In this document: positions 12,343 through 24,612 of the stretch, piece by piece
Numbering within the stretch: position 1 is the stretch's first letter
Layout: the number at the start of each line of letters is the position of its first letter
Assembly (NCBI GenBank): GCA_025617745.1
Contig: CM046870.1
Coordinates: forward strand, 25,835,501-25,899,500
Direction: 5' to 3'
DNA: 64,000 bases
From: Heliocidaris erythrogramma
Lineage: Eukaryota; Echinodermata; Echinoidea; Camarodonta; Echinometridae
Program-made: the position numbers and the translations under genes
The notes under the pieces: model-generated
Databases searched by the model: none
The model's input: the letters and a program-made list of their open reading frames with translations, nothing else
What the model was told of the DNA's origin: nothing

Positions 12343-12354
12343 ATGGCAAGATCG
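12343..12354 (+). other. Candidate first coding exon of HROB (tentative)
   Basis: ATGGCAAGATCG is followed directly by GTACGG. It would give Met-Ala-Arg-Ser in phase 0, compatible with the phase-0 exon at 15179, and the start context (AAAGATGG) is good. The donor is weak and nothing else supports it. Other upstream starts are equally possible. Confidence 0.2.
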
Positions 12355-13045
12355 GTACGGAATATGCGCTGTAGGTGAACAAGTACAAGGCAGTGCAATG
12401 CCGAGCAGTTCCGACGCTGCATGCTAAAATTAATTGTGCTAATATCTCGCATGCATAGACGCCAGTATATGCGCGATGGTGCAAGATATTAGCACAATTA
12501 TAATGCATTTATAACCAAGATAACCAAGATAAAGTGAAAAAATTTTAAAAAGTTGCAAAGGCCTTGTAGTACACGTAAGTCCTCTAACAAAAAGCTGTTG
12601 TAGTAGGTTAATTTTTTATCATACATTGTAATTTGAAATTCAATTTTCAGTAATAAAGAATGTGTAAGACAAGAAAAAACAAAGAATTTTAAACAATAAA
12701 AACATGTCAGATTGGAAGAGTATCTACATGTAGGTATCATACTAAACAATTAGGGAGGTGTAAACAATAGAGTTAGATTTCTTAGTATCTGGATAAGAAG
12801 TACATGTATTTTAAATTTTTGTAATCTATTAAATAATCGTTCACTAAGGCAATTGGATATATATTGCTTGGTTACTTTTTTAACTTCTGTTTTCTTTCTT
12901 TCTTTCCTTCTTATTTCATTGATCACAAATAAACCAGTTTGTATTTCCACTTCACCACTTGATAATTTCTATTAGAGTATAAATACATACATGTATCAAC
13001 ACTTTACTAGCAATACCATGACTACTTTGCTTTTCTTGGTCATAT

Positions 13046-13219
13046 GGGGTGTTGCAAGAAAGTTGCGATTGATTGCAAGTTGCAACTGATCGGTACTGAC
13101 CAATCAAAATCATTGTTGCAAGCGCATCTTCTTGAATGGGCAGACCCTGAACCATTCAGAATGGTTGTTCTAATTTGCTTTACAATTTGCAATTGACTGC
13201 AACTTTCTTGCAACACCCC
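13046..13219. mobile_element. MITE with ~30-bp terminal inverted repeats (copy in duplication 1)
   Basis: It starts GGGGTGTTGCAAGAAAGTTG and ends with the reverse complement CAACTTTCTTGCAACACCCC. 174 bp, non-coding. The duplicated copy is at 13799-13972. Confidence 0.85.
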
Positions 13220-13798
13220 ATTAGTTTTATGCATGGAACTGCCTTTCGAGAGAAAATATCTGCCCGTTAACTACCAAATTCTCTCATTCCTAGAGATTCA
13301 ATACAGGGTCTACCCTGTTCCCATAAACAATGGGTAAACAGTGTTGCCTGTTACGCCCTTTGCCTGTTACCTACATAGGCCCGAATTCTGAACTCCGGTT
13401 TAACTTAAACCATGGTCTAAATGTGTGGTTTAATTATGGGCAGCCAAATGTGACACATGTCAGATTGGAAGAGTATCTACATGTAGGTATCATACTAAAC
13501 AATTAGGGAGGTGTAAACAATAGAGTTAGATTTCTTAGTATCTGGATAAGAAGTACATGTATTTTAAATTTTTGTAATCTATTAAATAATCGTTCACTAA
13601 GGCAATTGGATATATATTGCTTGGTTACTTTTTTAACTTCTGTTTTCTTTCTTTCTTTCCTTCTTATTTCATTGATCACAAATAAACCAGTTTGTATTTC
13701 CACTTCACCACTTGATAATTTCTATTAGAGTATAAATACATACATGTATCAACACTTTACTAGCAATACCATGACTACTTTGCTTTTCTTGGTCATAT

Positions 13799-13972
13799 GG
13801 GGTGTTGCAAGAAAGTTGCGATTGATTGCAAGTTGCAACTGATCGGTACTGACCAATCAAAATCATTGTTGCAAGCGCATCTTCTTGAATGGGCAGACCC
13901 TGAACCATTCAGAATGGTTGTTCTAATTTGCTTTACAATTTGCAATTGACTGCAACTTTCTTGCAACACCCC
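13799..13972. mobile_element. MITE with ~30-bp terminal inverted repeats (copy in duplication 2)
   Basis: Same element as 13046-13219, carried along by the 753-bp tandem duplication. Confidence 0.85.
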
Positions 13973-14130
13973 ATTAGTTTTATTCATGGAACTGCCTTTC
14001 GAGAGAAAATATCTGCCCGTTAACTACCAAATTCTCTCATTCCTAGAGATTCAATACAGGGTCTACCCTGTTCCCATAAACAATGGGTAAACAGTGTTGC
14101 CTGTTACGCCCTTTGCCTGTTACCTGCATA

Positions 14131-15104
14131 GGCCCGAATTCTGAACTCCGGTTTAACTTAAACCATGGTCTAAATGTGTGGTTTAATTATGGGCAGCCAA
14201 ATGTGACACAAATCTGTAACAGTAGATATTCAATTTATCAGCATTTTTGGTACTCAAACTTTTAAAAACTGTCTGGGAATGATAAGTACAATAGTTTTCT
14301 TGACCATTAAAGCATGAGACCAGAATCCAGTTAACATACAGTAAGGAACATACAGTGTAAACATTTAGCAAAGTGTATAAGAACTTTGAAAACATTTTCA
14401 TGTAGCAGGAATCACACCGTTACGGACACTATAGGAAGTTCCGGACAAAATTTATGATCGCAATGGGGGCATATGTTTTTGTTAAGTTTGTATCTATGTT
14501 TGATTTTTTGTTTCTGATGATAGGACAATACTGTATGTTACTAAGAAAATATAACCAATTACCAATTAATGTAATGTCAAAATAAATGAATTATAAAGGC
14601 AAAATCATGCACAAATAGCTGTTTTTCAAAAAAGTGTTACACTTGTGTCTTTTCACAGAAATAACACTGTATCGCAATTCTTGGGTCAATTCTCAAGCCG
14701 TAAAAAAATACTGAGTGTTGATAAAAAGGACTATATGTTGGCATGAAAAGATGCGGGCATACCTTGTGTAATTTCATGGTAACAGCATATCAAAAAAGAC
14801 TTTCAAAGTGCAAGTGCGTAACAGCCAAAAAGTGGTATTTTTGGCCCTCTATTACCATCCTCACACAGCCAACACACATGATATCCAAACAAAAGTTGCT
14901 GCCTGATGAAGAACTCATATGGTCCAACATTTCAGGCCACAAGACATTTGATTCAATGACTTTGGGTTTCCAGGAGAGATGCGTAACACTATAGTTGCAC
15001 CCTGATTGTGGCTATACCGAAAGTTTTGACATTTTTGGCTACCCATAGTTAAACCACAGATTTAAACCATGGTTTAAGTTAAACCGGAGTTCAGAATACG
15101 GGCC
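14131..15104. mobile_element. Terminal-inverted-repeat element, ~974 bp, non-autonomous
   Basis: The left terminal repeat (from GGCCCGAATTCTGAACTCCG) and right terminal repeat (ending CGGAGTTCAGAATACGGGCC) match over roughly 70 bp, including TTTAACTTAAACCATGG and CCACA. ATA flanks both ends (GCATA before, ATAGAG after), a possible short target duplication. No transposase was recognised inside. An orphan left terminal repeat lies in the first copy of the tandem duplication (about 13378-13455). Confidence 0.8.
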
Positions 15105-15178
15105 ATAGAGTCGACATCACTGCGTAGATCTAAATATTCTAACAGTAACACCATCGTTTTTCTCTATATTTGATGCAG

Positions 15179-18100
15179 GGCTCTGACCATATATTTCAAT
15201 TGGATGACGACGAGATTTTTAGCAGTGATGTAAGTATACTGTACACTATATAGCAAAAGACAAAATTGCCAGTGGCACTATCATATCTCTATTTGAATTA
15301 GTTTGTAGCACTCCAGTTCTGCATGTAGTATTCTTTATATCATAATTCAGCAGTTACATGTAGGTGAGCACACCAAAGTGACTACAATGGCACTTGATAC
15401 CATACTGCCAGTATTGATGTGCAGTTCTTGCTAATACTTTTTCTCTACACCTGTCACAGTTTGGATGAAGGACTGGGAGGATCAAAATATCTCATTTTGA
15501 TGGTTTACATATATGTACGCTTGTACATGTATTAATTAAATTATTTATTTCTCAAGTTGGGAATAAATTTCTCGATAGCTTTCTCAACGCCCTCATTCTT
15601 TTTACATACTGTTATACATGTATGATCACCAAAGGTTTAACCACTGGGTGAAGATACGGTAAACCCAAAGAAAAAAACTTTTTTGTCAGTGTCATTGGTC
15701 TTTATACATGAAATCATCCCTTGTGTTAGAAAAATCCAGATTGGCATAAAAATGATAAAAAGAGTAGCCTTTGGTAAATATGAAGCTATTTTATGCCCTG
15801 GAATCCTGGATGTAAAATAGTGACAACTATTCACACATGTACTTGCTGGCCTACCAAGGCTGCTGGGGAGGTTTGCTTTATATAACTGGTCAGTTTAGTG
15901 AAATATGGCCTTGCGGCATGCCAGACGATGGATTATTGGGACCAGAGTAGTTGTGCAGGTTGAAAGTATGTATTAACAGATGTGTAATTTCTCTTGATTT
16001 TTATTACATGTACCTTTGTCTCACATTAATGTTAGGGAGAATTTTTTTCCACCTGCAGTTCCCCCAATCAACCATACAACCCACTTTGTGAGCTTTTGCT
16101 TTTCAAGAGGACTGCTAGTAGCCTGTTAAATTGGTTGTGTTTCTTTACAGAGCTTTCTAGAGGAGCTAGAACAGGTGGAGAAAGTGGAACATGTCTCCAA
16201 GCCCAGGCAAGTGCCATCCCACCATGGACCCCAACAAAACAGCTTCAGGGAAAGAAGCAATGCAGCTCCATCCATGCCTGCAAAAAATGCAACACCAGTC
16301 ATACCCCAAGCAAAAACCCCAGTTCGTGGAGAGGGCAAAAAGTTTTCTTTCAAGAGCAAAACATCACCCGAAATACCACTACCTCCCAATATTGGTAGCC
16401 ACCAGCAAAAGGACTCATCTGTCAATATTGCACATAGGATTGGTGTAAGCGAAAACCCAAATAATGGACCAGTCCACTCAAATATTGGGCATGAATGTGA
16501 TAACGGTAGAAAGGGTGTTGTAACTCTGGAGACTGGTGTAAAGGGCAATAGGCATCCCCTTCAAAGTGTGACAAAGATTCCATCTCCACTGGCAAACTTG
16601 AGACAGCTGAATGCAAATCGATTCACATCAGGGAAGGGAACTTCGAACAAAGCTGTTGAATTGCATAAACTTTCAAGTACTGAAAGTGACTTTCCTGGGG
16701 TGCTTGATACCTCCCTTGGAGACTTCAAAGAACCTCCTTCCAAAACTGGTAGCTGCAAAAGTGTGCAGACATTGCGACCTGTGGGATCAATGTTGCAGAA
16801 CACGCGACCTCAGATATCAAGGAAAGAGGTTATTGGGGGCGTTGCTGGAACTAGCAGAAATATTAGTACACCTAGTACACCTGGACAGAGTCATGGAAAT
16901 GTCCAAAAGCCGACAAAGAGGTCTTCGCCTCATGGTTCCAATGCCCCCAACCTACAAGACACTCCAAGAACAACTCATAAACCACCTTGCACTCCTTCGT
17001 CTTCTAGGGTTAGCGCAATGTCACATGAACAGTATAGTAACAGTGCAACTATGAACACACCTACATCTGGTAGTTCCTTCCGTGAAAGACATATGGGTCC
17101 AAATGTTCCATCGAGGATACAGAACGCTGCTCAATCACCTAATACAGGGTCGGGATGTAACTTTAGTCCAGGTTATCACCAGAGCAGAGGTGGGAGCTCC
17201 ACCATGCGTACACCACAGTCGAGAACAGGTGTCCCATCGCATGGTCAGACCCCACCACCCCATGGCCATGATCCTCGATATAGTACTCCTAGTGGAAACC
17301 GCCATACAACTCCAGGTAGTTTAGTCCAAACTCCCCGAATGCATGATAGAGGTATTCACATCCCGGGGATGGGACATGCCCAGCGACATCATACCCCTGT
17401 AGTGGGACACAACCGGAGACAGCATGCCGCAGCATCAGGACATGTCCAGCAACAACGCACCCCGGTAGCAGGACATGCCCAGAGGCAACACCCTCACCAG
17501 ACTCCCCCCAATCAGAGACAGTCTACCCCTGGAAATCCTGCAAGGCCTGTCTTGACACCCCGAGTGGCCCAACTTTGCAAGGGATCAGGACCCAGCCCTG
17601 GAGCAGGTGCAGTCCATGGTGGGACCAGGAAGTTCCCTGGACCTGCAGGATTGCTACCTAAACTGGTATGTACTTTTTATTCCTCCTCACTCACCTTTTG
17701 CCTAACCTTCATGTATTCTGTGTAGTTAGAAGGGACCAAATACTGCGCCTTGAGGTTCTATGCCAGTATCCGATATTCATAATATAAGCTTCAAATATTA
17801 ATTCTGTGAAGAGAACTTGCCAGTTCAAATACATGTACTCTCTTAAGTCTAAATAAAGAAAAAGTGAGCAGACTGCTCAATGTACTCGTATGTGCATGCA
17901 CATCCATGGAACCCAAGTGTTTTCCCCCAGTTTTTAATGTTGTCCTATACAGTATATTCTTCATGCTCCTGAACCATTCACACATACACATGTAGAATAA
18001 CAGTTTCAAGTTTGTTGGAGTTGCGTTCACTAGCTGTATTTTCGATGCGGTTGCAAAAATCTTTGTCTCTCTACAAAAATTAGACCAGAGATCTCTTGAC

Positions 18101-21100
18101 GCCACCCCTTCTAGCTAGTCAACGGTGCCTGTGCACCTGTACACACATCAGGCCTATTTTATCAAGTAATTTGTCAAGTCCATCTTTCCTTCAAGTGCAC
18201 TTCTAGTTTTCTACCCATTGTAGAAAACTGCAGTACACTTACATGTAGGTTATGTTGCGAAATAATCAAGAAATTATTTGAACTTGTGATTGCATAATGA
18301 CTCAAGCAAAAATTAGACATTGTGTAGATGGTATACAAGTTTGTTTTTTTTTATTGTGTGAATCAATATGGTGTCAAATGGCTTCATAGGGGGATCAATC
18401 AGTCTGTGTCCTCAATGTTGCCTTTTCTGTCTACCCTTTTACAGAGCGCGGGTCAGAAGTTGAAAGATGCAGCAGCTGCTCTGAAGAAAAAAGCTGAAGA
18501 AGAAGAACTGTCTCAGGAAGCAGAGGTGAGCTATCCACAGTTCCCACATTTGACATAATTATGTTTTTTGGCATCAGTTACGCCCTTTTTTAGCATATCT
18601 AGCACTATGCCTAGCATAACTTTCCAGAGAATTTTATTGATTTTTGTAGTAAAAAGAAAGGCAGATTACCCTTTTTTTTTTTTTGAGTAAAAAGGCACGC
18701 AAAAACGCTAATGTGTGATTCTGTGCCATGTGTCTTGTGCGGCATGACATTTATCCATATATTTCATTTACAAATTAGAAATCTCTTGATTGTGTTCATG
18801 TGCCCCTGAGCACCCCCCCCCCCCCCATTGCTGGGGAATTTTTTTTTTGATCTTCATTCTTTTAGCTCTTGGATCAACTTTTTTATGTTTTGTTTTTGTC
18901 TTTGTCGATGTTCACAGGAGTCGAGTGAGGAGGTGACTGATGTTGGAGACTTTGAACACGGAGCCTGGTTTAGGATGAAGACTGAACTTGGCATCAAAGA
19001 ACGTGATCCCAACTCAATCCTTCAACTGAACAATATAGCCCTTGTGATTAGGAAGGTACATGTATGAATATTAATGGTGCATTTAGGGTGTAAGCATTAA
19101 ATAAATTTTAGATCATTTAAAATCTCTTTTTTTCTTTTTTTTTTCAAAAGAAGCTGGTACAGTGTACATTTGCAGGGTTCCAAATGCCATGGAAAAACCT
19201 GGAAAGGCATGTAAAGTGGAAAAAAAAATCTCCCAAAGTCATGTAAATTTAACGTAGGTGTGGGCCCTGTGTGGCTATGGCAGCCCTTCATCACGAACAT
19301 GAAATAATATCACTGTGTGGTATTCGTACACTGCTTGGATTACCGCAACCCATGTACCAAAATTGTACTTATCTGGTCATGGAAAGTCATGGACTTTATA
19401 TAGCTTCTATTCATTATAATAAACATGATCTGATCATTGCCAATAAGCCAATTGCTACTTTCATAAAATTGTATTTAAAAAATATCCGGGGGCGCTGACG
19501 TCAGGGGTCCAAAGTTCACTAGCGCTTTAGCTGGGGAGGTGCGGCCAATTTTAATTGCTCTCCCTGAAAATTCTCAGGGAAAGTCGTCAGTGTGGAGCAA
19601 TTGCACTGGACTCTTTTTTTTTCCGGGGCCAACAGGTTCTCGGGATCGCGTCATCACTCGGCTTATCGCGTATAGTCGGCAAATAAAAAAATCAATAAAA
19701 AGAGTCCAGAACTAGACTAGTTACAGGCCTGCCATGGACCTACTACAAATAATTCTTTGGATGACGCTTTGAAAAAATTGATTGCAACATGGTATAACGT
19801 ACAAAAATTCGGAAATGAATGGTGAAAGACGTTCATAACATTGATTAATTATAGAATTGCCAGATTCAAGTTCAAGTTCAAGTTCAAGTTTATTTTGTCT
19901 TTCAAATCATTGTACATGTACAATTGTGAAATAACAAAACATGAAGTTTATATAGTGTAGGCACGACAAATGAACAATGCAAAATTTTTATACTGTAAAT
20001 AGTTGAAAAGAAAGACGAGGAGACCTTGGTGAAAGCAATGCTTGTAAACTTAAGGCCCCTCATGGCATGTTAGTAACTATTTCCAATTAACACGGAAAAA
20101 AAATAGATGCAATAAGTGCATCTGACAGTGAGATGTATTTACAAAAGGTATTACGGGGAAAACAAGATCACTTACTGGTATAATCCTGGATACAAGTAAG
20201 TGAAAGAGGTGAAGATGGAAAAGACACAAAAGACAATGTGGCACAGTTCGACATGACAAAAAGAAAGGACAGGACAGAGGACGGGATAAAATCACAAAAC
20301 AACACAAGAAACACAAGCCACACAGAAACACAAGCCAGCCCAAAATGAAGGGGGAAGGGTCTGCTAGTACACTGTAATGATACCGTATGATAATTTAAGT
20401 ATAAAAAATAACAAAACTGACTCCGTATACAAGTGCATGAACTAAAAAGGTTTCACAAATCATCTTTATATTTACTTAATAAATAAGACTTTAATCTGCG
20501 TTTAAACACAGAAATACTGGCAGCATGTGTAATGCTAGAATCGAGTGCATTCCAGAACCTGGGTCCAGTACAGACTATTGTGTCAAGAGTAAATGTTGTC
20601 CTTACACGAGATATATGGAAGGAGGTGGCTTGTCTAGTATTATATTTATGAACCTCATTATTTATTTTAAACATTAGATTAGGAAGATATGGGACAAAAT
20701 CGAAATGAAATGCATTAAAATAGAAAGATCGATATCTTATCACGTTATTTTCCCTTTCCATCATCTCTCCCCTCTCCCCTCGCCTCTCCTTTTTTGTTAA
20801 TCTTTTTTTTTTCAAGTGGACCTCTGCTCGCCAACGGGGGGGGGGGGGGGGGGTTGTTCGTTCGATTAATGTAATTTAATAAATCAGACAAGTAATTTGG
20901 GGCTTTACCAACACTCCTTGTCACCTTTTTCCCATCTCCAGGCAAGCCTGAGGCAGCTAACCAAGAACAAGGTGAATCATCTGTGTGTGATGATCAAGAC
21001 TATCTCCCTCAACAGCAGCGATGCCAGCGTGAGCCTGTGTGATCCCAGTGGGGAGATGCAGGGTACCATTCATCGGAGGTTGATTGAGGAGTACCAGGGA

Positions 21101-23839
21101 GACCTTAGACCTGGCTCTGTTCTGGTCCTGAGGCAGGTTAGTCCAGGACTTGATGGTTCCATGGAGGACTTTGCGGACAAAATCTTGTTAGATATCAGCA
21201 TGATTAAGCTTAAACAGGGAGGAAGAGGGATGGTAGGAGTCTAAACATCAAGTGGTTGAAGATAGACAAACAGATGTGGATTTGTTCCAGCAATTAGGCA
21301 GCATAGTCTAGGACTTGCATGTCTATATAGAGCATGATCGATGGTGAGCAGCTGTGGAAAAATCAGCCGAAGAAAAAAAAGGATTTATAGGAATCCTCCA
21401 TGTAATCAGAGCAATTCTTTGTAAATGGCTTTTTATTTAGATTGATTTATCCAAATCCTTATCTCTTTAATCTCACATTCAGGTTGGAGTCCTGAGCCCA
21501 TCACAGCGCAATCATTACCTGAACATCACCCCCAGCAATCTAATCCAGGTGTTCCCTGGAGAGAGCACTAGTAGGCCAGGCAGTCAGAAGACTCCAAAGA
21601 GGACTAGGAACCGATCGGGGAAGACACCATCACGGCAACACCTGCCAGAGAAAGTATCCCCCGGACACAGAACAGGGCCTTCTTCTACAGATGAGAGCCC
21701 AGTACTGGACAGGAGAGATGGAGGCGATGGGGGATTGGGGTCAGGTGATGCACCAGATGTACATGTAGTTGCCATGGATACTGACAATTATGTAGAGGAG
21801 GATGATGCTGGGATTTGGGAGGAGATGCTTGAGGATGAGGATGATGAGGATGTGCTGGTGCTAGATTCACAAGTTGGAGACAGCAATATGAGGTCCAGAG
21901 TAGACATTAAGAAAGAGGAGCAAACTGTTAACAGAAATGCAACGCATTCACAAACATTTAATGGAGTTGGTCATACCAAATCGTCAACTTCATCTGCATC
22001 ATCGTCATCCTCCAAAGCAGTAACCCCTCATATCTCCGTGGCAAGACGACCTTCACCTACCTCATCTTCTACGGTTACCACTACAGCACTTTCCACTTTC
22101 ACCACCACCACCTCTACATCATCATCATCACAAGGGATGTTGCCCCTAGCAACCAAAAGGTGCCATTCCATTCCATCCAAGCCCTCTCCATCTTTGCTAG
22201 GCAAACATGAGGAGGTGAAGAGACATTGCCTAAGGGAAATCTCTGGCTTAGGGTCCAACTTGGGTGGAGGAAACCAGGCAGCTGGACCAAACAATGGCCA
22301 AAAGCCTGCCCCAAGCAGCAGCAAGGAAGGTAAGCGGGATCATTGTAAACTTTGAGGGTTGTATCCAGAGTTAATATTTTTCTCATCTGCCCAAATATGC
22401 AACTGAGTCTATAAAACTATAACAGTCTCCTGATTGGTCTTTTGCTAACTTTCAAAATAAAAGCATTTATTTTTTAATTTGAAAAAGAAGTGTATTTTGA
22501 ATTGCATGAGGAAATCTATACCCTGGATATACATGTGTAACAGGTGTTCGTTTAGTGGCCTTTTCATAATTTGCACATTATTATTTTGAGTGTTTTTTTT
22601 CTTTTTTTGGAAGCGTCATTAGCAACAGCAAAGTTGGCATCATTAAGTTTTGATAAAAATTGTTTGGACAGATTCAATGCTTTACAAGTCATGAACTACT
22701 GATTTGTATGTTTGAAGATACATGTATATCAAAGTCACCCTGTTGGGCTTGATACAATAATTCCCTTAGCGTTGCTTACAAGTACCTTTTTGAAGGTTGG
22801 CTACCAAACATGCCTGACAACATTATTTGGGAAGGTCGCTTTGCGACATAGCGAGGACATTCCTGAGAAATTATCTATAGTGATGTTTGAAGAGAAATTT
22901 GACCTCAATTTAAAATGATGTCTTCATAGTGAATAAAAAGTCAGTTATTCATTTTTTTCATTGTTGCAAACTTGTAAGGGGGGGGGGGGTAATTGGCTAA
23001 TTGCCCCCCCCCCCCCCCCCTCCTCCATCAAATGTGCTTGTGCTGGGCAGCAAGTCCATCATATACAATCATTGTACATGTGGAATCTACTACATGTACA
23101 AAATTGTACACATGTTGTTTGAGATATTCAAAGGGTCTGATGATACAGATTATTTTCAGGTGTTGCAGAGATACCCAGTGTTTCTTTTTAGAGGTATAAA
23201 TTGGTGAGAAATTTGTTATTGGTGGTCTGTTGTTAGTGAAGGTTTTGATGTATTTTGAGAAATCTACATGTACCTAAAGCCCACCGCACACTATACGATC
23301 GGTCTACGCTCCGATTTTGAAAGAAAATGTTATAGCATTAGATATAAACACTTAAACACATTAGATATGTTTGATTGAGGTTCAGAATAGTTACATAGAT
23401 AGTAAAATCGAAATTTCAGGCTATTACGAGCATTCTGGTCGGAGGAAAGGCCAAATCGGCTCCGAATCGTAGTGACGTCAGAGCAGTCATGCGATTGTCT
23501 ACGATTTGAAACTGATTTGGCCCTTATCCCGGATATAAGGCTGACATCTCACCAAATTCCTATGTTGAGTATTCATATTATTGTTCAGAACCTGAATCAG
23601 CTATCTTTCACTGGTTAAACTGCTTATATTTAATGCTATTGCGATTATTTCCAAAAATCGGATTGTAGTCGATCGTATAGTGTGCGGTGGGCTTTATACA
23701 TGTAAATTTGACCTGTATCTACTAATTGCTTGAAATTAATTCATTTTCCTTTTCTTTTCTTTTTTTTGGTCAAATTTCTACAGAAAATATTGGTGATCTT
23801 CTTGATGGACTTGAAGATGAACTATTTGACGACTTTTGA
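15179..23839 (+). CDS. HROB: HROB ortholog (homologous recombination OB-fold protein; C17orf53/MCM8IP)
   Basis: In vertebrates HROB recruits and activates the MCM8-MCM9 helicase in the nucleus for DNA synthesis during homologous recombination and crosslink repair. The exons I can read are 15179-15229, 16151-17665, 18445-18525, 18918-19055, 20942-21136, 21483-22329 and 23784-23839 (stop TGA). All have AG/GT borders. The first six join in phase 0 and the last junction splits a Glu codon. They give about 960 residues without the missing start exon, against about 650 in human. In order: an acidic start (QLDDDEIFSSD, then SFLEELEQVE); a long Ser/Pro/Thr/His-rich disordered region; FPGPAGLLPK (~residue 512), matching vertebrate FPGPAGILP; GAWFRMKTELGIKERDP (~565); the OB-fold (~600-685) with DASVSLCDPSGEMQGTIHRR, PGSVLVLRQ and LSPSQRNHYLNITPSNL; an acidic/Ser-rich tail; and a C-terminal LLDGLEDELFDDF like the human ending. 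The identification is strong. The start codon is unresolved. Confidence 0.93.
19490..19745. repeat. Possible repeat in an HROB intron
   Basis: A G+C-richer segment in an AT-rich intron. It contains GGACTCTTTTTTTT near 19610 and its rough complement AAAAAGAGTCCAG near 19700. A similar GGACTCTTCTTTTATT motif occurs near 42953. Probably a repeat fragment. The boundaries are uncertain. Confidence 0.35.
19864..20705 (-). pseudogene. 3' end of a CR1/L2-like LINE inside an HROB intron
   Basis: Minus-strand reading from about 20700 to 20453 gives the conserved extreme C-terminus of LINE reverse transcriptases: HKYNTRQA, GPRFWNALDSSI, SVFKRRLKSYLL. A 3' untranslated tail of about 560 bp follows and ends in a tandem TTCAAG array (19864-19889 on the + strand). 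It is 5'-truncated, as usual for LINE insertions, and antisense to HROB. It should be spliced out with the intron. Confidence 0.8.
20838..20854. repeat. Poly-G tract in HROB intron
   Basis: A run of about 17 G. Comparable G or C runs lie in HROB introns at about 18812-18826, 22978-22990 and 23005-23020. Confidence 0.9.
23276..23695. mobile_element. MITE in the last HROB intron
   Basis: It begins AAAGCCCACCGCACACTATA and ends with the exact inverted copy TATAGTGTGCGGTGGGCTTT. The arms continue with CGATCG and CCGATTTT. About 420 bp, no coding region. The AGCCC ends and TAA/TTA flanks resemble PIF/Harbinger-type MITEs, which is inference only. A relative with similar ends is at 50374-50586. 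Confidence 0.82.
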
Positions 23840-24231
23840 GAATGAATTATGTATATTTACACATCACCAAGAAGAACGATGAATTTCAAGCTGATGTACT
23901 GAAGAGGACTTGACTAGTTCTGTAGCTCGGAACTAGAACCGGAACTAGAACCAAACTTGCCAGACTGAAGGTTTAGAGCCGAGCCAAACACGAACCAGAC
24001 TAAACGTCAAATTGGGTCAGCATGGTTACAGAGGTCTGTTAGAAAGATTTGTGAAAAAGCTCACTTTTTGTCATCTTTTATCACTCAAAGTATATTTTTT
24101 CTTATTTATGTTGGGGTATGCATGTACATGTACATGTCTGTCAAAATGTTGATGATGAATTTAACTGTGTTCTTTAACGAGTTACATGTACATATACCAC
24201 ATTACATTTTTTGGGGGGAGGGGGTGGGGGG

Positions 24232-24237
24232 AATAAA
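24232..24237 (+). promoter_or_regulatory. Candidate polyadenylation signal of HROB
   Basis: AATAAA about 390 bp after the HROB stop codon and the first clear canonical hexamer on the + strand downstream. No transcript evidence is available here. Confidence 0.4.
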
Positions 24238-24244
24238 GAAAGGG

Positions 24245-24612
24245 ACCACTTTCTTTATGGCATTGTTTTCAAGATGGCCACATGTTAACACTATGAACAC
24301 GATGACAAAGAGAATGGACAAAATATACAGCTCCTTATTGTACCCTCCACAATTGCTCTGGTAGACAAAAGAACATCCCTTCATTACTATTATGTGAAAT
24401 AAGTAGACCAGGTGAATATGCATGTGACACCTGTTCTACATATTTTGACATAATAGCAATGAAGGGATGTTCATTGCTCATTGTTCATTGTTCATTGCCC
24501 TGGTCTACCAGGGCAGTTGTGGAAAGTACAATGAGGAGCTGTATATTTTGTCCGCTTCTTTGTTCGCCATGTTCATAGTGTAAATGACCACAGTGTCCCA
24601 TCCAAAACATTT
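24245..24612. repeat. Large imperfect hairpin downstream of HROB
   Basis: The arms pair around a centre near 24418: GAACATCCCTTCATT and AATGAAGGGATGTTC, CTGGTAGAC and GTCTACCAG, TACAGCTCCT and AGGAGCTGTA, CTATGAAC and GTTCATAG. It looks like a decayed MITE. A short TTCATTGCTCATTG repetition (about 24470-24500) interrupts the right arm. Confidence 0.7.

Larger units (their letters stand above)
12703..14208. repeat. 753-bp tandem duplication, two nearly identical copies
   Basis: Copy 1 is 12703-13455 and copy 2 is 13456-14208, offset exactly 753 bp. The few differences I noticed include GCATGG versus TTCATGG and CTACATAGG versus CTGCATAGG. All short open frames in one copy recur in the other, so they are not evidence of genes. 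Each copy contains a 174-bp MITE and the left terminal repeat of the element at 14131-15104. Confidence 0.95.

Noticed and set aside
12750-13987. Pairs of identical ~65-residue minus-strand open frames
   Set aside because: Identity comes from the 753-bp tandem duplication. They contain MITE sequence and have no domain or splice support.
16126-17324. Overlapping open frames on both strands of the large HROB exon
   Set aside because: The frame giving conserved HROB motifs and clean phase-0 splice borders is clear. The others are compositional shadows.
21584-22386. Pro/His-rich and other antisense frames opposite the HROB OB-fold/tail exon
   Set aside because: Antisense of Ser/Asp-rich codons. 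No independent support.
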